Under the pieces are notes generated by a model that was not told the origin of the DNA, made no database searches, and saw only the letters and a list, made by a program, of their open reading frames with translations. Position numbers and translations under genes: made by a program. From assembly GCF_900103455.1 (NCBI RefSeq), contig NZ_FNHI01000023.1:1-64000 (forward strand): 64,000 nucleotides of DNA, written 5' to 3'. This DNA comes from Streptomyces wuyuanensis. Lineage in GTDB: Bacteria; Actinomycetota; Actinomycetes; Streptomycetales; Streptomycetaceae. Each line of letters starts with the position of its first letter. Positions within the stretch are counted from its first letter, which is position 1. Of the stretch, positions 45,495 through 54,141 are shown piece after piece.

Positions 45495-45800
45495 CCAAGG
45501 TTCTGCCTACCAGCAGATCGTGCACGCCTTCAACCAGCACCCTGACCGGGCATTCAGGGTCCGTGAAGGGCACCACTGCTCGACCTGGCCACCGGAGCGC
45601 ACCTGCGCAAGGACCACGCCGAGGGCACTCATCCCGTTCCCCACGATCCCGGCCGGCTCCTCACCATGGGCTCTCCCGACAACGGCGAGTACATCTTCTG
45701 GATCACCACCCCGTCCGGTGACCCCGACGCATGCACATCGCCGTCAACGAGGCACGCGGCCCCCGCTGGTTCACCTGCGACGGGACCCTGCGTAGCCCGG
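45495..45800 (+). pseudogene. SUKH (SMI1/KNR4) protein remnant
   Basis: Pieces in shifted frames: QQIVHAFNQHPDRAFRV, then DHAEGTHPVPHDPGRLLTMG, SPDNGEYIFWITTPSGDPDA, and IAVNEARGPRWFTCDGTL. The G-x-x-D-N-G-E-Y-x-F-W and W-x-I-x-V-N-E-A-R block belongs to Streptomyces SMI1/KNR4-like immunity-type proteins. At least two frameshifts. Confidence 0.6.
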
Positions 45801-45923
45801 AAGGCAACAGCATCCCGCGGTTTCGCCCCTCACGCCCCTCGGAATCCGATCCCGTCCCACAGCGCGAGAACTCGCTGCTCCCGGCGGATCCCGGCCGGCG
45901 TGAGGGGTTCGCGGGTTCCCAGG

Positions 45924-46166
45924 TCAGTCCCAGAGGGAGATGGCCAGGACCAGGGCGGCGACCGGGAGCAGCAGCCACGGCTCCGCCAGGACCAGGAGGC
46001 CGGTGGAGATCAGGGCGAGGTACGCCAGAGTCTTGGCGGTTCGCCGCCTGGCCTTGCCCTTCTTCTTCGGGTCCTTGTCGTGCGGCGCTGCCGCGGCCAG
46101 GGCCGCATCGAGGACGCCGGTGCCGGTTGCGGTGCCGGTTGCGGAGTTCATGTCGGTGTTCGTCAT
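45924..46166 (-). CDS. Small membrane protein, 80 aa
   Basis: Short protein with a Thr/Gly/Ala-rich N-terminus (MTNTDMNSATGTATGTG), a basic segment (DKDPKKKGKARRRTAK) and two hydrophobic stretches, TLAYLALISTGLLVLA and WLLLPVAALVLAISLWD, making a helical hairpin with both ends inside. ATG 46166 follows GAGG. Function unknown. It is divergent from the DUF2255 gene and shares its promoter region. Confidence 0.6.
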   Translation of the reverse strand: MTNTDMNSATGTATGTGVLDAALAAAAPHDKDPKKKGKARRRTAKTLAYLALISTGLLVLAEPWLLLPVAALVLAISLWD

Positions 46167-46221
46167 GGGACTCAGCCTCGCCGTGCGAGCACCGTCCTCG
46201 CGTCGGCGATCGCCGCCTATG

Positions 46222-46242
46222 TAGGTGACGACCGCCGACGCG
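46222..46242 (+). promoter_or_regulatory. Shared 21-bp motif before the DUF2255 gene
   Basis: taggtgacgaccgccgacgc plus one g, matching the sequence at 49386-49406 in 18 of 21 positions and placed at the same distance (31 nt) from the downstream ATG. Either a binding site of the LAL regulator between the two or a shared promoter. Confidence 0.6.
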
Positions 46243-46273
46243 TACGCAGGGGCGGGGCGGTGAGAGTCTGTCC

Positions 46274-46648
46274 ATGGACGCGGTCATGGATCGGACGGAT
46301 ATCGTCTTGTGGGTACGGCGTGCGGACGGCCGGTGGTCGGCCAGGACGGTCTGGGTGGTGGTGCTCGACGGGGAGGCGTACATCCGCTCGGCTTTCGGGC
46401 GGCGCAGTGCCTGGTACCGCAGGGTTCTGCGGCGCGCGGAGGTGGAGGTCGAGGGGGCCGGGGTCCGGCTGTCCGCCGGCCTCCGGCCGGTGGAGGACCC
46501 AGAGCTCGTCCGGCGCGTCTCCGACGCCTACCGGGCCAAGTACGGGCTGAACTGGCCCGGCCCCGTCGAGTCGATGAACGCGCCCGAGGCAGCGGCCACC
46601 ACCATGCGGCTAACGGATCTCGGGCAGGTCGCGCAGTTGCCTGCGTGA
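46274..46648 (+). CDS. DUF2255 family protein
   Basis: 124-residue soluble protein. Text such as VWVVVLDGEAYIRSAFGRRSAWYRRVLRRAEVEVEGAGVRL (seen as GEAYIRSAFGRRSAWYRRV) matches the DUF2255 fold, related to flavin-reductase-like split barrels of the DUF385/nitroreductase kind; no activity is established. ATG 46274 keeps the same spacing to the upstream motif as the MFS gene; ATG 46286 (MDRTDIVLWV) is an alternative. Its 3' end overlaps the convergent LAL regulator by 39 nt. Confidence 0.8.
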   Translation: MDAVMDRTDIVLWVRRADGRWSARTVWVVVLDGEAYIRSAFGRRSAWYRRVLRRAEVEVEGAGVRLSAGLRPVEDPELVRRVSDAYRAKYGLNWPGPVESMNAPEAAATTMRLTDLGQVAQLPA

Positions 46649-49273
46649 GGTGAGCTGGAGCTTGCGGAAGATGTTGCGCAGGTGCGCGTCGACGGTCCGC
46701 GGGCTGAGGAACAGCTTCGCCGCCACCTCCTTGGAGGTGGCGCCGTCGGCGACCAGGCGTGCGATGTGCACCTCCTGCATCGTCAGCCGGTCCGATGCCT
46801 TGAAGGTGCGGCTGCGGGCCTGTTCGCCCGTGGCGCGCAGCTCGCCGGCGGCGCGTTCGGCGAACGCCTCCAGGCCGAGGTCGGACAGCGCCTCGTGGGC
46901 CGGCCGCAGTGCGGAGCGGGCGTCGCGCCGTCGGCCCCGGCGGCGCAGCCACTCCCCGTACAGCAGGCGGGCCCGGGCGCGGTAGACGACCAGTGCGCTG
47001 TCGTCGAGCAGGTCGATGGCCTCCTGGTAGGCGGACTCGTCGTCGGTCACCAGGGCTCGTGCACAGGCCTCGACGCCGCGTCCCCACGCGTGCCGGCCGG
47101 CCTGTGTGCGCTCCTGGAGCGAGGCGAGCGCCGCGGCGGCGGTCTCGGGCTCGCCGCACCGTACGGCCGCCTCGACGAGTTCGGGCAGGGCCAGGCCCGC
47201 GGTGCCGACGGCTCCGTGCCCGACCGCCTGCCTCGCCGCCTTCAACGCGGCCGGGTAGTCGGCCAGCCCGTTGCCCAGCACGGCCGTCGCCCACTGCACG
47301 CTGAGGCTCATGCGGGGGTCCACGGTCGCGAACAGTTCGACGGCGTCCTCGCGCCGCCCGCGCAGCGCGGCCAGGTGCAGGCGCGGGTAGACCAGCGGCG
47401 CCGCACCGGTGGCGTCGGCGATGGCCTCCTCCTCGGAGATGAGTTCCATCGCGGTGCCGAACTCGCCCGTGTGCACGGCCGCGGTGGCCCGCATGGCCAG
47501 GGCGATGGGTAGCGCGTGGAAGGAGCCCGACTCGCGGCCGGCCGCGACGGCACGGGCGGCGATGGCGTGCAGGGCGTCGAAGTTCCACAGTTCGGTGGCC
47601 ACCATGAAGCCCAGTGACGGCCGCCTGGCCCACACCTCCTCGCCTGCGTCGGCGAGGACCGGCCGGAGGATGTCCCCCGCCACCGGATGCCCGTCGCCGG
47701 CCAGACTGATCATGCCGGTCAGGACCGCAGCCGCGCCGGATGCCGGCTCGCCCGGCGGTGGGGCGTTCCGTGCGGCCTCCACCACCTGGTCGAGGCCGCC
47801 GAGCAGCAGACCCATCTCGATGGCGTCCAGATAGCACTCCCGTGACCAGGCGGGGTCGGTGGGCGCCAGACGTTCGGCGGCACGCAGGAGGTACGCGGTG
47901 GGGCCGTCCTCTCCCCGTCGGCGGGCGAACGACAGCCTGCCGCGGAGCAGGTCGGCCCTGGCGGCCTGGCGCGGATCGTCGGTCACCGCGGTGGTGAGCA
48001 GGTCGGCCGCGGTGTCGTAGTCGCCCACCGAGAGCTTGGCCCGGACGGCGGCGAGGACCCGCTCCGTGCGCCGGTCCGGGCTGATCGTGAGCGCGGCGGA
48101 GCGTTCGAGGAAGGCCGCGGCCGCGGCGAGGCCGCCGCGCTCCTGTGCGCGGGTGGCGGAGGCTTCGAGTTCGGCGGCGACCTGCTCGTCCGGGCCGGCG
48201 GTGGCCTGGGCGCGGTGCCAGGCGCGCCGGTCGGGGTCGGTGACCGGGTCGGTCGCGGCGGCCAGCGCCTCGTGCGCCCTGCGCCGCTCCTCGGGTGCCG
48301 CGGCGCGGTAGGCGGCCGAGCGGGCGAGGGGGTGGCTGAAGCGGATCCGGGTGCCGAACTCGACCAGCGGGACGGACTGTGCGGCGGCGGCCGCGTCGAT
48401 GCCGAGCCGTTCGGCCGCCCGCCACAGCAGGCCGGCGTCGCCGATCGGGTCGGCGGCGGCAAGGGTCACCAGCAGCCGGGCCGCCGGCGGCAGCAGCTCC
48501 AGCCGGGACCGGAAGCTCTGCTCGATCACGTCGGGTACCGAGTCGGGCTGGGCGAATCCGCCCGCCATCCCGGCGAGTCCGGCGGTCCTGGGCAGCTCCA
48601 CCAGGGCGAGGGGGTTGCCGCGTGCCTCGGCCAGGACCCGGTCGCGTACCCGCTCGTCCAGCGGGGCGCGGATCGCCCCGGCCAGCAGCGCGCGGGCGTC
48701 CGCTTCGCCGAGGGGCCGGAGCGTAAGGCCGGGCAGTTCGTCCAGCTCGGGCAGGTGGCTCGGCTCGCGCGCGGCGAAGACGAGGGCGATCGACTCGGCC
48801 GAGACGCGGCGGGCGAGGAAGGCGAGCGCCTTGGCCGACGCCTGGTCCAGCCACTGTGCGTCGTCGACGACGCACAGCAGGGGGCGTTCCCGTACGGTCT
48901 CCACCAGCAGGCCAAGCGACGCGACGCCGACCAGGAACGGGTCGGGGGTGCCGGTGTCGAGGCCGAAGGCGATCTGCAGGGCCTTGCGGTGCGGTGCGGG
49001 CAGCGCCGTCAGCCGTTCGGTGACGGGCGCGAGCAGTTGGTGCAGTGCGGCGTACGGCAGCTCCGTCTCGAACTCCGCGCCGGACGCCCGCATGACGAGG
49101 AATCCGGTCGCGGCCCGGTCCAGTTGCCGCAGCAGGGCGCTCTTGCCGATGCCCGCCTCGCCGCGCAGGACCAGGGCGCCGCCCCGCCCCTCGCGTGCCG
49201 CCTGGAGCAGGGTGTCGAGCCGGCGTATCTCGTCCTGACGGCCGATCAGCACATCCGTGGAAGTCTCGGGCAT
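46610..49273 (-). CDS. LuxR-family AAA-type regulator (LAL)
   Basis: 887-residue large ATP-binding regulator of the LuxR family. N-terminal AAA domain: Walker A GEAGIGKSALL at about 38-48, Walker B LLCVVDDAQWLD at about 131-142, and GNPLALVELPR. A long helical TPR-like middle follows, then the C-terminal HTH: LTMQEVHIARLVADGATSKEVAAKLFLSPRTVDAHLRNIFRKL (core GATSKEVAAKLFLSPRTVDA). Such proteins activate secondary-metabolite or transport genes in response to ligand and ATP. ATG 49273 has only a weak site upstream. It is divergent from the MFS/carotenoid-oxygenase operon, the probable target. Confidence 0.93.
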   Translation of the reverse strand: MPETSTDVLIGRQDEIRRLDTLLQAAREGRGGALVLRGEAGIGKSALLRQLDRAATGFLVMRASGAEFETELPYAALHQLLAPVTERLTALPAPHRKALQIAFGLDTGTPDPFLVGVASLGLLVETVRERPLLCVVDDAQWLDQASAKALAFLARRVSAESIALVFAAREPSHLPELDELPGLTLRPLGEADARALLAGAIRAPLDERVRDRVLAEARGNPLALVELPRTAGLAGMAGGFAQPDSVPDVIEQSFRSRLELLPPAARLLVTLAAADPIGDAGLLWRAAERLGIDAAAAAQSVPLVEFGTRIRFSHPLARSAAYRAAAPEERRRAHEALAAATDPVTDPDRRAWHRAQATAGPDEQVAAELEASATRAQERGGLAAAAAFLERSAALTISPDRRTERVLAAVRAKLSVGDYDTAADLLTTAVTDDPRQAARADLLRGRLSFARRRGEDGPTAYLLRAAERLAPTDPAWSRECYLDAIEMGLLLGGLDQVVEAARNAPPPGEPASGAAAVLTGMISLAGDGHPVAGDILRPVLADAGEEVWARRPSLGFMVATELWNFDALHAIAARAVAAGRESGSFHALPIALAMRATAAVHTGEFGTAMELISEEEAIADATGAAPLVYPRLHLAALRGRREDAVELFATVDPRMSLSVQWATAVLGNGLADYPAALKAARQAVGHGAVGTAGLALPELVEAAVRCGEPETAAAALASLQERTQAGRHAWGRGVEACARALVTDDESAYQEAIDLLDDSALVVYRARARLLYGEWLRRRGRRRDARSALRPAHEALSDLGLEAFAERAAGELRATGEQARSRTFKASDRLTMQEVHIARLVADGATSKEVAAKLFLSPRTVDAHLRNIFRKLQLTSRRQLRDLPEIR

Positions 49274-49385
49274 GTCCGAAAACCTATGCGGTCGTGCGCC
49301 GTAGGGGAATCCGGGAACGATCGCGGTGATCGCGGTCGCCCCTGGAACGACCGCTGTCGCCTATGGGCTTCCGGGTGACGTCGTA

Positions 49386-49406
49386 TAGGCGATGACCACC
49401 GACGCG
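49386..49406 (+). promoter_or_regulatory. Shared 21-bp motif before the MFS gene
   Basis: taggcgatgaccaccgacgc plus one g, 31 nt before ATG 49438, in the 164-bp divergent region shared with the LAL gene. A longer inverted arrangement, tcgcctat near 49348 and ataggcga at 49385-49392, surrounds it. Confidence 0.6.
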
Positions 49407-49437
49407 AGCGGCCCACGCCCGCTGCGAGTGTCGAGCC

Positions 49438-50718
49438 ATGACCCGCACCGCACCGCAATCGACCACCACCGGCTGGATGCCGCTGGTGGCTCTGGCCACG
49501 GCCCAGTTCCTGGTCGTACTGAGCACGTCGATCGTGAACGTCGCCCTGCCCCGGATCCGGGCCGGGCTCGACCTGTCGGACACGGGGCAGGCATGGACGG
49601 TCAACGCCTACGTACTGGCCTTCGGCGCGCTGCTGCTGACGGGCGGGCGGGCGGGCGACGTCCACGGCCTTCGCCGCGTGTTCCTGCTCGGCACGGGCCT
49701 GTTCGCCCTCGCGTCCCTGGGCGCGACACTGGCGCCCACGGCGGCCGTGCTGATCGCCTGCCGGGCGGTGCAGGGCGTCGGCGCCGCACTGCTGGCGCCC
49801 ACGGCGCTGGCCCTCGTGCTGACGCTGTACCCCGACGGGCATCGGCGTGGCACGGCGCTCGGTGTGTGGGGCGCCGTCTCCGGTGCCGGCGGGGCGGCGG
49901 GCGTGCTGCTGAGCGGGCTGCTCACCAGCCTGTACGGCTGGCGTGCGGTGTTCGTGGTGATGGTGCCCGTGGCCGCGGCCGTCCTGGTGGCCGCGCGACT
50001 GCTGGTCCGGGCCGACCGGCCGCGCGGTGCGACCCTGGACGCGCCGGGCGCGGTGACGGTGACGGCAGGGCTGGCCGCGCTCACCTACGGCCTGTCGGGT
50101 CCTTGGCCGCTCGCCGTGATCGGCATGCTGCTGCTCGGCCTGTTCGCGGTGCTCCAGCGCCGCACCACCGACCCGCTGCTGCCCGCCCGGATGCGCGCGG
50201 TCGCGGTACCCAACGTGCTGATGGCCCTGCTCGGCGCGGCCTGGCTCGGACTGTTCTACTTCCTGCCCCTCTACCAGCAGCGCACCCTCGGCTACTCGCC
50301 GTGGGAGGCCGGGCTGACCCAGCTCCCCCTCGCCCTGGTGATCACCCTCTCCTCGTGGGCCACCGGCAGGACGTCCGGCCGCCATGTGCTCCCCGCGGGC
50401 CTGCTGGTCCTGGCGGCCGGACTGGCCTGGCTGTCCCGAACTCCGGCCGACGGCACCTTCCTCGTGGACCTGCTCGGCCCGACGCTGCTCATCGGCGCAG
50501 GCCTGGGGGTCGCCTTCGTCCGGCTCACCGCGATGGCCTCCGCAGGTCTCACGGCCGCGGACAACGGCCTGGCCGGGGGGCTGGTCAACGCCACCCGGCA
50601 GATCGGCGGAGCCGTGGGCCTGTCCTTCCTGACCCTGCTCCCCTCCCCCGGCGCCGCCTTCCTGGCCTGCGCCGCCCTGACCCTGCTCATCTCCGCACTC
50701 TCGATCCGAAAGGCATGA
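49438..50718 (+). CDS. MFS transporter (DHA2/EmrB-like)
   Basis: 426-residue efflux-type permease. The first helix VALATAQFLVVLSTSIVNVALPRI carries the D/S-variant of the DHA2 motif, followed by WTVNAYVLAFGALLLTGGRAGD (motif A-like GGRAGD), ACRAVQGVGAALLAPTALAL (motif C region) and a late GGLVNATRQIGGAVGLSFL. It is shorter than typical 14-helix DHA2 proteins (about 480), suggesting 12-13 helices. ATG 49438. The carotenoid oxygenase start lies 3 nt after its stop, so they are co-transcribed. Likely exports a small product or drug. Confidence 0.92.
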   Translation: MTRTAPQSTTTGWMPLVALATAQFLVVLSTSIVNVALPRIRAGLDLSDTGQAWTVNAYVLAFGALLLTGGRAGDVHGLRRVFLLGTGLFALASLGATLAPTAAVLIACRAVQGVGAALLAPTALALVLTLYPDGHRRGTALGVWGAVSGAGGAAGVLLSGLLTSLYGWRAVFVVMVPVAAAVLVAARLLVRADRPRGATLDAPGAVTVTAGLAALTYGLSGPWPLAVIGMLLLGLFAVLQRRTTDPLLPARMRAVAVPNVLMALLGAAWLGLFYFLPLYQQRTLGYSPWEAGLTQLPLALVITLSSWATGRTSGRHVLPAGLLVLAAGLAWLSRTPADGTFLVDLLGPTLLIGAGLGVAFVRLTAMASAGLTAADNGLAGGLVNATRQIGGAVGLSFLTLLPSPGAAFLACAALTLLISALSIRKA

Positions 50719-50720
50719 CC

Positions 50721-52049
50721 ATGACTCTGGAAAAGCCCTACATCAACGGCCACTTCACCCCTGTCACCGACGAGATCACCAGCCACGGACTGAACGTACG
50801 CGGCACACTGCCGCCCGAGCTGAACGGCCGCTACTTCCGCAACGGCCACAACCCGAAGCCGGGGATCACCCCCACCCACTGGTTCCGCGGCGAGGGCATG
50901 ATCCACGGCATCCGCCTGGAGGGCGGCCGGGCCGAGTGGTACCGCAACCGCTGGGTACGCACTCCCTTCCTGGACGGCGTGCCGTTCACCGGGACCGAAC
51001 TCGACGTCAGCGCCGCCGCCACCAACATCATCTTCCACGGGGGCCGCTACCTGGCCCTGCAGGAGGCCAACCTGCCCTGGGAGGTCAGCGCCGACCTCGA
51101 CACGATCGGCGTCCACGACTTCGGCGGCAAGCTCACCAGCGCGATGACCGCCCACCCCAAGGAGGACCCCGAGACCGGCGAGCTGCACTTCTTCGGCTAC
51201 AGCCCCTTCCCGCCGTACCTGACCTACTACGTGGCCGACGCCTCGGGGGCCATCGTCGGGTCGGAGGTCGTCGACGGCTCGGGCCCGTCGCTCATGCACG
51301 ACTTCGCCCTCACCCGCGAACACGTCGTCTTCATCAACTCGCCGGTGGTCTTCGATCACGCCGAGCACTCCGGCATCCCCTACCGCTGGCACGACGACGT
51401 CCCTCTGCGACTCGGCGTGATGCCCCGTGCCGGAGGAGGGACCACCTGGTTCGAGGTGCCCGACCAGGCGGCACTGCTCCACGTGGCCAACGCCCACACC
51501 GACGCGCAGGGCCGGATCGTCCTCGAAGCACCGCGCTTCGACCGTGCCGCCTGGGAGAACTCGTGGAAGTGGTGGGTCGGGGCGCCCGGCTACGGCACCA
51601 GCCCCGACGCCGGGTCGACCCTCCACCGGTGGACCGTCGATCCGGCCACGGGCAAGGTCACCACCGAGTCGCTCAACGACCTGGCGACCGAGTTCCCGTC
51701 GATCAACGAGTCCCACACCGGCACGGCAAATCGCTACAGCTACGCCATCGGCTTCCCGGGGGCGGGCCTGTCCGGCTATCACACCGTCAAGTTCGACACC
51801 CGGACCGGGCGGGAGAAGCTCCTCGCGCACGGTGAAGGCCGGATGCCCGGCGAAGCGGTCTTCACGCCCGCCGAGGGAGGGACCGCCGAGGACGACGGCT
51901 ACCTGCTCACCATCGTCAGCGACCTCACGGCCGACGCCTCGGAACTCCTCGTCCTGGACGCCGGCGATCTGAGCACCGTCGCCGCAGTCGAACTCCCGCG
52001 CAGGGTGCCCGCAGGCATCCACGGCAACTGGATCCCCGACCCCGCCTGA
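50721..52049 (+). CDS. Carotenoid cleavage oxygenase family protein
   Basis: 442-residue non-heme iron dioxygenase of the RPE65/carotenoid-oxygenase (and lignostilbene dioxygenase) family. The start PPELNGRYFRNGHNPKPG is typical; the four iron-binding His are seen in TAHPKEDP, SLMHDFALT, LLHVANAH and GIHGNWIP, with second-shell Glu in FPSINESH. GAAAGG precedes ATG 50721, and an ATG at 50715 would overlap the MFS stop. It would cleave a C=C bond of an apocarotenoid or stilbene. No carotenoid biosynthesis genes are in the window. Confidence 0.93.
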   Translation: MTLEKPYINGHFTPVTDEITSHGLNVRGTLPPELNGRYFRNGHNPKPGITPTHWFRGEGMIHGIRLEGGRAEWYRNRWVRTPFLDGVPFTGTELDVSAAATNIIFHGGRYLALQEANLPWEVSADLDTIGVHDFGGKLTSAMTAHPKEDPETGELHFFGYSPFPPYLTYYVADASGAIVGSEVVDGSGPSLMHDFALTREHVVFINSPVVFDHAEHSGIPYRWHDDVPLRLGVMPRAGGGTTWFEVPDQAALLHVANAHTDAQGRIVLEAPRFDRAAWENSWKWWVGAPGYGTSPDAGSTLHRWTVDPATGKVTTESLNDLATEFPSINESHTGTANRYSYAIGFPGAGLSGYHTVKFDTRTGREKLLAHGEGRMPGEAVFTPAEGGTAEDDGYLLTIVSDLTADASELLVLDAGDLSTVAAVELPRRVPAGIHGNWIPDPA

Positions 52050-52128
52050 CCCGGTTCCGGGCCGCGGGCGGACCGGGCGGCCCGGACCCGTCCGGCACCG
52101 CAGCACCGCAGCACTCCGCGCCCCGCAC

Positions 52129-52172
52129 CCGGCTCCGGCACCGGCACCGGCACCGGCACCGGCACCGGCACC
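52129..52172. repeat. Hexanucleotide tandem repeat (ccggca)n
   Basis: Six uninterrupted ccggca units at 52135-52170, preceded by a ccggct variant. It lies between the oxygenase stop and the SRPBCC start, and could vary in length. Confidence 0.85.
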
Positions 52173-52219
52173 CGCGAACCACCGCACAGCACTGTGAACT
52201 TCCTCAGAAGGGAACCGTC

Positions 52220-52660
52220 ATGACCCACCCCACGACCATCGACGAGAACGCCCCCATCGTCGCCGACCGCACCGTCCGCATCGCCGCCCCGCTCGACAGG
52301 GTCTGGCACCTGCACACCCGGATCGGCTCCTGGCCCCTCTGGCAGTACGCCATCACCCAGGCCCGGCTCGACGGCCCCGTCGCGCCCGGCAGCACGTTCC
52401 ACTGGGAGACCGCAGGACTGTCCATCAACTCCACCATCCACGCGGTGGACGCCCCGTACCGCATCCTCTGGGGCGGCCCCGCGCACGGCATCACCGGCCT
52501 TCACGAATGGACGTTCACCGAGGACGGGGACGAAGTCGTGGTCCGCACCCGGGAGTCCTGGGCAGGCGCGCCGGTCGACGAGGACCGGGACAGCCTCGCC
52601 GCCGCACTGGACGACTCGCTCGGCACCTGGCTCGACGCCCTCAAGCAGGCAGCGGAATAG
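52220..52660 (+). CDS. SRPBCC (polyketide cyclase/START-like) protein
   Basis: 146-residue helix-grip protein. Opening strand ADRTVRIAAPLDRVWHLHTRIGSWPLWQYAI is characteristic (seen as APLDRVWHLHTRIGSWPLW), followed by GSTFHWETAGLSINSTIHAV and the long C-terminal helix DSLAAALDDSLGTWLDALKQ. Such proteins bind hydrophobic ligands or cyclise/dehydrate aromatics. AAGGGAAC precedes ATG 52220. Position after the carotenoid oxygenase suggests it may bind the cleavage product, by inference. Confidence 0.9.
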   Translation: MTHPTTIDENAPIVADRTVRIAAPLDRVWHLHTRIGSWPLWQYAITQARLDGPVAPGSTFHWETAGLSINSTIHAVDAPYRILWGGPAHGITGLHEWTFTEDGDEVVVRTRESWAGAPVDEDRDSLAAALDDSLGTWLDALKQAAE

Positions 52661-52721
52661 CCACCACCGAACCCTCGCCCCGGGGCCCTCGCCCTCACTG
52701 ACCCGGCATCTTCACCTCGGT

Positions 52722-52754
52722 GGTCACCGGCAGCCCATGGGGCCGCCGGTGACC
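52722..52754 (+). terminator. Hairpin after the SRPBCC gene
   Basis: ggtcaccggc at 52722-52731 pairs with gccggtgacc at 52745-52754; the interior also contains gcccatgggg, which can extend the structure. Probably ends the MFS-oxygenase-SRPBCC transcript. Confidence 0.6.
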
Positions 52755-53456
52755 GACGTCGCGCGGCCGGTGAACCACGACTGAAGCACGGCCCACCTGC
52801 CACTCCATCCGGTCGCGCACCCGCGCAAGTGGCCCGCGAGGCAATGAGCCCACCCTGCGATCAGGCCCGTCGGAAGCACAGTCGGCAGCTGCCACAGACG
52901 GGCCGGCTCGACCTCGGGGATCAGCATCACGACCTGTTTACCAGACTCGGTGACGGTCCATTTCCGCACGCATCGGGTGTGTCCGGTGCTCGGGAAGTGG
53001 CCCTGGCGTCGAACGTGGCGCAGTTGTCAGGATCGTGAGGCATGCGCGCTGTGTCTTCGACATGGACCTGCTGCTGTGTCACGGCACATGGACACCGACG
53101 TTGCTTCTGCGTCTACCGGCAGGGCCGACCAGGACGACGTGCAGGCAACGCCCGGTGGGCCACCGGATCAGCACGCTTGACAAGCCGCATCCTGTGGATC
53201 ACGAGGGCCGTTCTGGTCGAACGGAGTACCATCCGGCGTCGCGCGGATGCCGGTCCGAGACGGCTGCGGACACCGCGGCAACCGCCCGGCACGCCCTGCG
53301 TCGATGCCGAGCACAGCAGCTCTCCGGCGTTCAGAACCTCCGCAAGACACAGGGCTGCCCCGAGACCGGGGCATTCTCCGTCCGGCCATCGGCGACCGCC
53401 AAGGGTGGCCGGAGCTGCGAGCGCGGCCCGTTGGCCCGGGTGGACCGTGGCGCGGG
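52755..53456. other. Gene-poor stretch
   Basis: A minus frame at about 52724-52969 reads TESGKQVVMLIPEVEPARLW, which looks like a protein fragment but is unassigned. Other frames are Arg/Pro-rich shadows. No intact gene is supported. Confidence 0.35.
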
Positions 53457-54062
53457 TCAGTGCCGTCCCGAACGGCGCCCGGTTCCGCGGGCGGTGCGCC
53501 GTGGCCGGCGGACGGCTTCGGTGTCGGCATCGGCGCCGGGTGTGCCGGGCGAGGAGAAGCCTCCTGGCACCGCGGAGGGGGTCCGCGGGGCGGGAACCTG
53601 GGGCGCGTTCTGCGCGGTGGCGGCGGGGCGTTGCCGTGGGGCGCTGGCGATGACGGTGGCGTGCGGGAGCAGCGGGGCGCAGGCCGCGCAGACTTCCGCG
53701 ACGCTCCACACCCGCCCGACGGTCGGGTCATGGCGAAGGATCATGACCACGGATCCGGCGCACTGCACGCGGGTGTCCTGGTGTGCGCCGCACTGCTCGG
53801 CACGGCAGTGGCAGGCCGCGTTCGGGCGGACGGTCGCGGCGCGGGCGTGGGCTGCGGCGTGCCGGGCGGCGAACGCTCGCAGGCTCGCGAGGTCTTTGGA
53901 ACGGGGCGGCATCCGGCACGCGGCGGTACTGCAGGAGACCGTGGCGGAGTGATCCGCGTGGCCCATCAGCCGGACCGTCCAGGACCGTCCGGGCACGCGC
54001 GCGGTGGAGGTTTCGCTGTACGCGGTCGTCACAGACACAAGCCGTCCATTCGTGTTGATCAT
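53457..54062 (-). CDS. Cys/His-rich hypothetical protein
   Basis: About 201 residues, unknown function. The central part has many Cys and His in pairs: HADHSATVSCSTAACRMPPR, NAACHCRAEQCGAHQDTRVQ, and VCAACAPLLPHA, suggesting one or more zinc sites. The C-terminal 60 residues are Pro/Ala/Arg-rich and disordered. A long helix with FAARHAAAHARAAT lies between Cys clusters. ATG 54062 (MINTNGRLVSVTT) is the best start; an in-frame ATG at 54125 is possible. No flanking partner gene. Confidence 0.65.
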   Translation of the reverse strand: MINTNGRLVSVTTAYSETSTARVPGRSWTVRLMGHADHSATVSCSTAACRMPPRSKDLASLRAFAARHAAAHARAATVRPNAACHCRAEQCGAHQDTRVQCAGSVVMILRHDPTVGRVWSVAEVCAACAPLLPHATVIASAPRQRPAATAQNAPQVPAPRTPSAVPGGFSSPGTPGADADTEAVRRPRRTARGTGRRSGRH

Positions 54063-54141
54063 CAAGTGCAGGGCTCCACTATGAGCTACCCGCCCCCGGC
54101 ACGTCGCGCACATTCGACGCGGCACCGGGACCCTCCGCGGG

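Noticed and set aside
46284..48875. Out-of-frame 860-codon frame inside the LAL gene
   Set aside because: Composition artefact; the real frame has Walker and HTH motifs.
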